Assembly (NCBI RefSeq): GCF_027568515.1
Contig: NZ_JANKZF010000001.1
Coordinates: forward strand, 596,795 to 660,794
Source: Arthrobacter sp. HY1533
GTDB taxonomy: Bacteria; Actinomycetota; Actinomycetes; Actinomycetales; Micrococcaceae
Direction of reading: 5' to 3'
DNA length: 64,000 nucleotides
Part shown: in pieces, positions 59,168-64,000 of the stretch
Position numbering within the stretch: position 1 is the first letter of the stretch
Layout: the number at the start of each line of letters is the position of its first letter
Position numbers and translations under genes: made by a program
The notes under the pieces: generated by a model
Seen by the model: only the letters and a program-made list of their open reading frames with translations
Database searches by the model: none
Told to the model about the DNA's origin: nothing

Positions 59168-59683
59168 ATGAGCAACGAGCAAATCCCCACCAGCCCCGCA
59201 AAGCCTGCGCTGGACCCCACACGCCTGGGCGAAGCGCCGGCCAGCCTGCTGCCGCTGACCGGCAAGATGCCCGAAGCCGAGCGCCCCGAGGAGGACGAAC
59301 CGGCGGACTACGCCGACACCTTCTACGGGCAGGTGGGCGGGCACGAGACGTTCAGCAAGATCATCCACGTCTTCTACCAGGGCGTGGCCGCCGATCCCCT
59401 GCTGCGCGCCATGTACCCCGAGGAGGATCTGGGCCCCGCCGAGCAGCGCATGCTCATGTTCATTGAGCAGTACTGGGGCGGCCCGCGCACGTACCTGGAG
59501 GAACGCGGCCACCCGCGCCTGCGCATGCGCCACGTCCCCTTCGCCGTAACTCCGGAGGCCCGCGACCACTGGCTCGCCGCCATGCGCAAGGGCGTGGACG
59601 CCGCTGGCCTGTCCCCCATGCACGAGGCCACCCTGTGGGACTATCTGGAGCGGGCCGCCCACTCGCTGGTCAACTCCGCCTAG
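59168..59683 (+). CDS. glbO: Group II truncated hemoglobin
   Basis: 171 residues from the second ATG (MSNEQIPTSPAKPALDPT), which has AGAAGG at 7 nt; the ATG 6 nt earlier has almost no spacing. A 45-residue Pro/Glu-rich N-terminal extension precedes the globin fold: DTFYGQVGGHETFSKIIHVFYQGV, MFIEQYWGGPRTYLEERGHPRLRMRHVPF divided into helices with proximal His in RMRHVPFAV, and TrpG8 in RDHWLAAMRKG. Tyr/Trp distal-site layout is that of GlbO, which binds oxygen tightly. Lies downstream of pepN as in M. tuberculosis. Confidence 0.94.
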   Translation: MSNEQIPTSPAKPALDPTRLGEAPASLLPLTGKMPEAERPEEDEPADYADTFYGQVGGHETFSKIIHVFYQGVAADPLLRAMYPEEDLGPAEQRMLMFIEQYWGGPRTYLEERGHPRLRMRHVPFAVTPEARDHWLAAMRKGVDAAGLSPMHEATLWDYLERAAHSLVNSA

Positions 59684-59696
59684 GAACCGCCCGGCC

Positions 59697-60623
59697 CTAG
59701 TGCCTGCCCAGCTCCAGCCGGACGGAATCATTGTCCGGCAGCACCACCACTGTGCCACTGCCGAGCGTCCAGCTGTCCGGCAGCAGGAAGAAGCGGCCGC
59801 CGCTGGCCACCAGCAGGTGCAGGCCGGTGTATTTGTAGACGGGTGCCTCGGCTGTTCCCAGCACCTCCTGTTTCACCCCCGGGGCGCCAATGAACAGCCC
59901 GGTGTGGCTGTAGACATCCGCGCGCGGCAGAGATGCCAGCTGCGCCTGGACTGCGGCGGCCTGGCCCCGCCCCACCACCTGGGCAAAATCCGAGGTTCCC
60001 CAGAACAGCAGCGCCGCCACCAGAGTGAACGCAAACGTTGCCTCCAGGGCCCTGTGTTGGATGATGGCACGCGCCTTGGCATTCGGCCGCTCCCCTGCCA
60101 GGGCCAGGCGGCGCAGCCGCACACCCCACCATGCCAGCAGGACGCCGCCGGCCATGAGGTAGGGAACCACCAGGAACGCGCCCGTTGGTCGGGCAACGGC
60201 CACCGCCCAGCATGCTGCGGCAACCACGACACCGAACACGGCCGCCGCCCTCGCCATCCGGGCCACCAAGGCAGCCCGTTTTCCGGAGGACAGCTGGCCG
60301 CGGAGCCAGTTGTCGGCGGCCAGGCACAGCAGGCCCGCCAGCAGGATGCAGACCAGGGGAAAGAACAGCGACCTGATGCTTCGCAGGGCATAGTCCTGCA
60401 CGGAATAGCCAAACAGGCTGACATCCAGCCCCATGGCGCGTGCCTGCGCATCGGAGCGGGCCCAGCCAAAGTACAGCAGCAGGGCCGTGGCCAGTGTGAC
60501 GGGCGGTCCGATCGAGGAGACCACCGCCATGACCTTGGACAGCAAGGTCTGGACATTCGGGCCGGAGCTTGCCCCGCCAGCGGCCTCCTTCGCCTCACCG
60601 GCCTGACTTTCTGCGCCGTCCAT
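59697..60623 (-). CDS. Multi-pass membrane protein, lipoprotein partner
   Basis: 308 residues from ATG (MDGAESQAGEAKEAAGG), with ATGA overlap to the lipoprotein gene that sets the start. Five membrane helices: about 32-50, 77-98 (LFFPLVCILLAGLLCLA), 118-138, 142-160 and 190-210 (ATFAFTLVAALLFWGTSDFA). A C-terminal extracytoplasmic domain of about 95 residues ends DSWTLGSGTVVVLPDNDSVRLELGRH, divided by Gly turns. I do not recognise the family. Convergent with glbO with 13 nt between stops. Confidence 0.82.
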   Translation of the reverse strand: MDGAESQAGEAKEAAGGASSGPNVQTLLSKVMAVVSSIGPPVTLATALLLYFGWARSDAQARAMGLDVSLFGYSVQDYALRSIRSLFFPLVCILLAGLLCLAADNWLRGQLSSGKRAALVARMARAAAVFGVVVAAACWAVAVARPTGAFLVVPYLMAGGVLLAWWGVRLRRLALAGERPNAKARAIIQHRALEATFAFTLVAALLFWGTSDFAQVVGRGQAAAVQAQLASLPRADVYSHTGLFIGAPGVKQEVLGTAEAPVYKYTGLHLLVASGGRFFLLPDSWTLGSGTVVVLPDNDSVRLELGRH

Positions 60624-61501
60624 CACCCACCGCTTCCGTCCACGTACGTGAAGGTGAGCGAGCCGGGGATGGGCCCCGCGCTGCTCTCTGCTGTCACCGT
60701 GACGGCTCCGGCAGAAGCAGCTGCTGGCATTACCACGTCCCACCGTCCGGGTTGTGAGGGATCTGGTTCGACTGCGACGCGCTGCTCGCCGACCATGAGG
60801 GCAACAACGTCAATGAAGCGTCCTGCCAGCTGAAAAGTGCCACCCGACAAGCCGCTGGAGGGTGTGGCAGTCGGTCCCTGCCCGTCCTGGGCATCCAGCC
60901 CGGCCAGGCCCAGCGGGCAGGCAGTTCCGGTGCCGGGCACTGGCTCCAGCGGGGCCTCCGGATCCTCGGTGTGGGCTGCGAGCAGGGCAGCCACCAACCG
61001 GTACGCGGCCCGATCCAGGCAGCGCTCCGGCTCCGGTTCCTGAAGCGGCGCCAGGGCGGCCGCTGCGGCGTCCCACCCCGAGAGCTGCCCTTGATACACG
61101 GCCCGGCACGCATCGGTGGCTGCACCCCACAGTGCCAATCCGTCAGGAGTGCTTGAATTCCCGGTTTCCACAGCTGCCGCCAGGCCATCACAGTCCTTGC
61201 CCTCCAGCAAGAGATACCACTGGCTTTGGGGAGGGTCGGCCGGGTCCACGGGGCCGGGCGGCACCCAGGCGAGCGGGCCGTTGTTGTTTGGGCCGGATGC
61301 ACCCGTGGTGGGGACGGTTGTGGTGGATGCCGTGTTTGGAACTGCAGTCGTCGCCTGGGTCGTGTCCGGCGCGGAAGCCGTTGGGGCACCGGACGACGGC
61401 GTGGAACCGCCTGGCGCTCCGGCGCTGCAGCCTGCCAACGCCAAGACGACGGCGGCGAGCAAGGCAGCTGCGATCTCCCCAGACTTCGCCCGCGACAGCA
61501 T
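60623..61501 (-). CDS. Lipoprotein with Thr/Ser-rich stalk
   Basis: 292 residues from ATG (MLSRAKSGEIAAALLAAVVL), with GGAGGGGG upstream. Lipobox LALAGC places lipidation at about Cys25. A Ser/Thr/Pro-rich linker (residues 28-72: TQATTAVPNTASTTTVPTTG) leads to a cysteine-containing domain (EGKDCDGLAAAVE, ATDACRAVYQ, EPERCLDRAAY, TGTACPLG) and a C-terminal beta domain resembling an IPT/TIG or Ig-like module (VTVTAESSAGPIPGSLTFTY). Translationally coupled to the membrane protein. Role unknown; the pair looks like a surface complex. Confidence 0.88.
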   Translation of the reverse strand: MLSRAKSGEIAAALLAAVVLALAGCSAGAPGGSTPSSGAPTASAPDTTQATTAVPNTASTTTVPTTGASGPNNNGPLAWVPPGPVDPADPPQSQWYLLLEGKDCDGLAAAVETGNSSTPDGLALWGAATDACRAVYQGQLSGWDAAAAALAPLQEPEPERCLDRAAYRLVAALLAAHTEDPEAPLEPVPGTGTACPLGLAGLDAQDGQGPTATPSSGLSGGTFQLAGRFIDVVALMVGEQRVAVEPDPSQPGRWDVVMPAAASAGAVTVTAESSAGPIPGSLTFTYVDGSGG

Positions 61502-61660
61502 GGCGGCCCCCTCCAAGCACCACCGGCCCCACGTGGTGCCCGGCGACGTTGTCCCGAAGTCGTCAGGCAGGAGGGCCAGCTTTGAAATCCATTATCCTCA
61601 GTCCGCAACAGGCAGCAAGGATGGGTTTCCGCTCAGGGTTTGCGCGCCCGGTGGGGCCTG

Positions 61661-62329
61661 CTACAGCACCGACTTGGGGCGGACCAGGATGTGGCCGCGG
61701 GCGGTGCTGATGCGCAGCCACTTGTGCGAACTGAAGACGGTGCCGGATTCGCCCGGGGCCACAAAGCCCAGTGCGTAGGCCGCGAACGCCGCGCCGCCGG
61801 GAACCTCGCCCGGCACGCCCTCCATGGGCCGGCCCCATACGGAGGCACGGATGTTGTTGACCAGCAGGGCACCCGGGTTGACCGGGATGATCTGGCCAAT
61901 TTCCTGCACGCCGGCCTTTGCCACGGCAATCAGGGCGTCTGCGCTCACAGTGCCGAGTTCCTGCCACGCCCCGCGGGGGGCGCTGACGGCGGCCCATGAT
62001 TCATTGACAGTCATGGGCGGCACGGGCAACCTGACGTCGTCGGCCTCCATGCGGGCCAGGCGGTCGGCCACCGAGGCCAGGGACACCGTCACATCAATGC
62101 TCGACGGCGTGCCCAGCGCCATGGTGCGCAGACCCAGGACCGTGGGGGTTCCCTCGCCCAGAAGCTTGGAGCGCATGACGCAGACGTACGCGGCGAGAAC
62201 GTTGCCGGCCCCCTGAAGCCGGATGGCGCCGTCGTCCGCGGTGCGGGCCCGGGTCACGAAGGTGCGCAGGTCGGCGACGGTGCCGGCGTCCTCAAGGAGC
62301 AGTTCGTCGGTGTTCGTTGCGGTGGTCAC
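61661..62329 (-). CDS. Conserved hypothetical protein coupled to thioesterase
   Basis: 222 residues from GTG (MTTATNTDELLLEDAGTVAD), overlapping the hot-dog thioesterase stop as GTGA. Mixed alpha/beta composition with no membrane helix, Cys-poor, with segments AYVCVMRSKLLGEGTPTVLGLRTMAL divided over two elements, and ASVWGRPMEGVPGEVPGGAAFAAYALGF. I do not recognise the family. Strict coupling suggests a role with the thioesterase, perhaps a subunit. The 159-nt gap to the lipoprotein gene shows no other feature. Confidence 0.85.
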   Translation of the reverse strand: MTTATNTDELLLEDAGTVADLRTFVTRARTADDGAIRLQGAGNVLAAYVCVMRSKLLGEGTPTVLGLRTMALGTPSSIDVTVSLASVADRLARMEADDVRLPVPPMTVNESWAAVSAPRGAWQELGTVSADALIAVAKAGVQEIGQIIPVNPGALLVNNIRASVWGRPMEGVPGEVPGGAAFAAYALGFVAPGESGTVFSSHKWLRISTARGHILVRPKSVL

Positions 62330-62814
62330 TGTGCGGTTCCTTCGGCAGGTGTTTTGGTGCGCGGGGCTGAGCGGCGGAACGGGACTGGGTCGCCGCGCCA
62401 GGCTTCCAGGGCGGTGCGCTGGAGTTCGGTGAGGCGGACGGGGCGGCCCGTGGTGCGGGAGACAAGCACCATCGAGGTGGCGGCCTGTGCGTAGACGGTG
62501 GCGGTGTCGGCCTCGGTGACGGTGTAGCCGAAGTCGAAGCTGGAGCCGCCAATGTGTGTGATCCAGATGTTCACGTAGACCGGCTCGGTGCGGAAGGTGA
62601 TGGGCGCCAGGTATTCAATTTCGTTCCGGCCCACCAGGGTGAAGAGGTCCGGGCCAACCAGGTCCTGGAAGGTCCCGCCGCCGGGCATGGGGGCGTGGGT
62701 CAGCTGGACGCGGGCATCCTCCAGGTACTGGAGAAAAACGACGTTGTTGACGTGGTGGTACGAGTCGATGTCGCCGAATCGGATTTGCTGTGCGATCTGG
62801 ATGCCTGCTGCCAT
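62326..62814 (-). CDS. Hot-dog fold acyl-CoA thioesterase (4HBT/YbgC type)
   Basis: 162 residues. The catalytic signature RFGDIDSYHHVNNVVFLQYL (residues 12-31) has the D-x-D-x-x-x-H-x-N pattern of the 4-hydroxybenzoyl-CoA thioesterase family; the rest follows the hot-dog fold (LVGRNEIEYLAPITF, VYVNIWITHIG, YAQAATSMVLVSRTTGRPVRL). Hydrolyses acyl- or aroyl-CoA; the chain preference is not predictable. Divergent from tesB, so two thioesterases share one 126-bp control region. Confidence 0.93.
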   Translation of the reverse strand: MAAGIQIAQQIRFGDIDSYHHVNNVVFLQYLEDARVQLTHAPMPGGGTFQDLVGPDLFTLVGRNEIEYLAPITFRTEPVYVNIWITHIGGSSFDFGYTVTEADTATVYAQAATSMVLVSRTTGRPVRLTELQRTALEAWRGDPVPFRRSAPRTKTPAEGTAQ

Positions 62815-62927
62815 GGTTTCATCATGTCAAAGCGGCAGGTGCGCCACCAATTGAAGTACCAAAGCTCACACGCTGCGGGGGCGATTCATGCCGCCGTGCC
62901 CATTTGTCGCAGCGGCACACCGACACA

Positions 62928-62933
62928 TAGAGT
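62928..62933 (+). promoter_or_regulatory. -10 box of tesB, leaderless geometry
   Basis: TAGAGT ends 7 nt before the ATG, and there is no clear ribosome binding site. Confidence 0.4.
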
Positions 62934-62940
62934 CACGATT

Positions 62941-63843
62941 ATGAATGCGAAGCCAGAGCTGGACCCCATGGAAACCCTGCTGCAGATCCTGCAGCTTTCC
63001 GATGCGGGAGGGGCTCAGACAGATGAGGACATTTTTGTGGGGCTCGGGGACGAAAATGCCCCGCGGCCGAGGCTTTTCGGCGGGCAGGTGCTGGCCCAGT
63101 CGCTGGTGGCTGCCGCACGCACTGTGGGCGGCGAGCACCTCATGCACTCCATGCACGGGTATTTCCTGCGCCCGGGCGATGCTGCCGCGCCGTTGACGTT
63201 TGGGGTCCAGCGCCTGCGCGACGGCCGTTCGTTCTCGGCCCGCCGCACCCATGCCTACCAGGGCGGGGTGCCGATCCTGTCCATGATCGCCTCGTTCCAG
63301 CGCCCCGACAGCGGCATTGAGCACCAGGACGCCATGCCGGAGGGCATTCCTGCCCCGGAGACCCTGCCCACTTCGGCGGACCTGCTGGGTTCGATCAACC
63401 ACCCAGTGGCACAGGCGTGGGCGTACGAGCGGCCCTTCGACATCCGCCACGTCGGCAACAACATCTACTTCGACGTCAAGGGCGAGAAGGTGGCGCACAC
63501 GGCCGTATGGCTGAAGACCCTGGGGCCCATGCCGGAGGACCAGAACCTGCACCGGGCCGCGCTTGCCTACGCGAGCGACTACACGCTGCTGGAGCCGTCG
63601 CTGCGCCGCCACGGCATCAGCTGGGCCATGCCCGGGATCAGCGTTGCCAGCCTGGACCACGCCATGTGGTGGCACCGCCCCCTTCAGGTGGACGACTGGC
63701 TGCTGTACGTGGCCGAGTCCCCCAGCGCCTCGGAGGCACGCGGACTGAACCTGGGCCGCTTCTTCAACCGCGACGGCGTGCTGGTCGCCACAGTTGCCCA
63801 GGAAGGCATGATCCGCATTCCCGAGGGAACGCTGGCTGACTGA
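62941..63843 (+). CDS. tesB: Acyl-CoA thioesterase II
   Basis: 300 residues from ATG (MNAKPELDPMETLLQIL); the longer upstream frame is antisense to the other thioesterase. Double hot-dog architecture. N-terminal repeat: RLFGGQVLAQSLVAAARTV, HSMHGYFLRPGD; C-terminal repeat: ALAYASDYTLLEPSLRR with catalytic Asp, SLDHAMWWHRPLQVDDWLLY, and the Gln in VAQEGMIR. These fit the Asp/Thr-Ser/Gln triad of TesB. Hydrolyses medium- and long-chain acyl-CoA. The divergent hot-dog gene suggests a shared fatty acyl-CoA context. Confidence 0.96.
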   Translation: MNAKPELDPMETLLQILQLSDAGGAQTDEDIFVGLGDENAPRPRLFGGQVLAQSLVAAARTVGGEHLMHSMHGYFLRPGDAAAPLTFGVQRLRDGRSFSARRTHAYQGGVPILSMIASFQRPDSGIEHQDAMPEGIPAPETLPTSADLLGSINHPVAQAWAYERPFDIRHVGNNIYFDVKGEKVAHTAVWLKTLGPMPEDQNLHRAALAYASDYTLLEPSLRRHGISWAMPGISVASLDHAMWWHRPLQVDDWLLYVAESPSASEARGLNLGRFFNRDGVLVATVAQEGMIRIPEGTLAD

Positions 63844-63875
63844 TATGTAGGAAGTTTTGTCAAGAGGCAGTGTTG

Positions 63876-63911
63876 AGCGGCTCCCATCTTTTTTGGTGGG
63901 GGCCGCTTTCT
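63876..63911 (+). terminator. Probable terminator of tesB
   Basis: AGCGGCTCCCA pairs with TGGGGGCCGCT (one G-T pair) around a T-rich loop, followed by TTCTT. The remaining bases to the right edge (63912-64000) hold no gene I can support. Confidence 0.7.
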
Positions 63912-64000
63912 TAGGTGCTGTCCGGGTGTGGCGGTCGTGCTGGCGAGTCTTGGTTTCGACTGCAGTGTCAGACTGACCCTTCTATGGGCCCTGTCAACCC

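Noticed and set aside
63844..64000. Insertion-sequence end at the right edge
   Set aside because: TGTCAAGAGG and GGGTTGACAGGG-like ends were considered as terminal repeats, but no target duplication or transposase is visible and the hairpin after tesB is explained as a terminator. More sequence to the right would decide.
1..64000. CRISPR array, prophage, toxin-antitoxin or defence island
   Set aside because: No regularly spaced direct repeats, integrase, phage structural genes or recognisable defence genes were found; gene content is almost entirely housekeeping.

Overview
The window is chromosomal DNA from a high-GC actinobacterium, most likely a member of the Micrococcaceae close to Arthrobacter. 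This rests on base composition, frequent GTG and TTG starts with purine-rich ribosome binding sites, and a gene order that from memory matches the Mycobacterium tuberculosis block Rv2419c to Rv2470 with local insertions. Examples are gpgP-like/rsfS/nadD, proA/proB/obg/rpmA/rplU/rne, ndk/DUF4233/folC/valS, clpX/clpP2/clpP1/tig, and nei/rpiB/Rv2466c-like/pepN/glbO. The species assignment is inference; no rRNA is present.

Layout. 1-4.9 kb: the 5' part of an unrecognised helical-repeat gene that runs off the left edge, then metF-metE behind a promoter and a 218-nt structured leader. 5-10.1 kb: a MoxR/DUF58/membrane/VWA/VWA/TPR operon whose genes mostly overlap. 10.2-14.4 kb: a small ORF, a ROK regulator, an RlmG/RsmC-like rRNA methyltransferase, a YchJ-family protein and a GntR/FadR regulator. 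14.5-14.8 kb: two identical tRNA-Ala genes with their own promoter and terminator. 14.8-23.1 kb: a minus-strand run obgE-proB-proA-small membrane protein-nadD-disordered tail-anchored protein-rsfS-histidine phosphatase. 23.2-24.1 kb: rplU-rpmA. 24.2-29.5 kb: a thiD-tenA fusion under a TPP riboswitch, then RNase E/G with a very long basic Ala/Pro-rich N-terminus. 29.8-30.5 kb: a VKOR-family protein. 30.5-36.3 kb: T-box, ileS, folC, DUF4233 and ndk. 36.4-44.3 kb: SDR, DUF488, MepB-like, valS, an SGNH hydrolase, a UDP-glucose dehydrogenase family enzyme and a GT4 glycosyltransferase. 44.7-50.3 kb: a DsbA-like oxidoreductase, clpX, clpP2, clpP1, tig, tRNA-Pro and tRNA-Gly. 50.4-54.1 kb: nei-type glycosylase, rpiB and two related membrane proteins. 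54.3-59.7 kb on the plus strand: pepN, a secreted SGNH hydrolase, an OsmC protein, a MscS-type channel and a truncated hemoglobin. 59.7-63.9 kb: a membrane protein and lipoprotein pair, a conserved hypothetical with a hot-dog thioesterase, and tesB.

Most genes are housekeeping: methionine, proline, NAD, thiamine and folate synthesis, tRNA charging, ribosome assembly, RNA decay and proteolysis. I found no phage, plasmid, CRISPR or anti-phage module, and no complete insertion sequence. The parts most worth a second look are non-coding: the metFE leader, T-box and TPP switches that appear to act on ribosome binding, several unusually long perfect hairpins just after stop codons, a cluster of TGCGCA-cored palindromes, and four genes whose -10 box lies 6-7 nt before ATG, as expected for leaderless mRNAs. 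Among proteins, the RNase E/G N-terminus, the unresolved nadD start, and the disordered tail-anchored protein between nadD and rsfS stand out.
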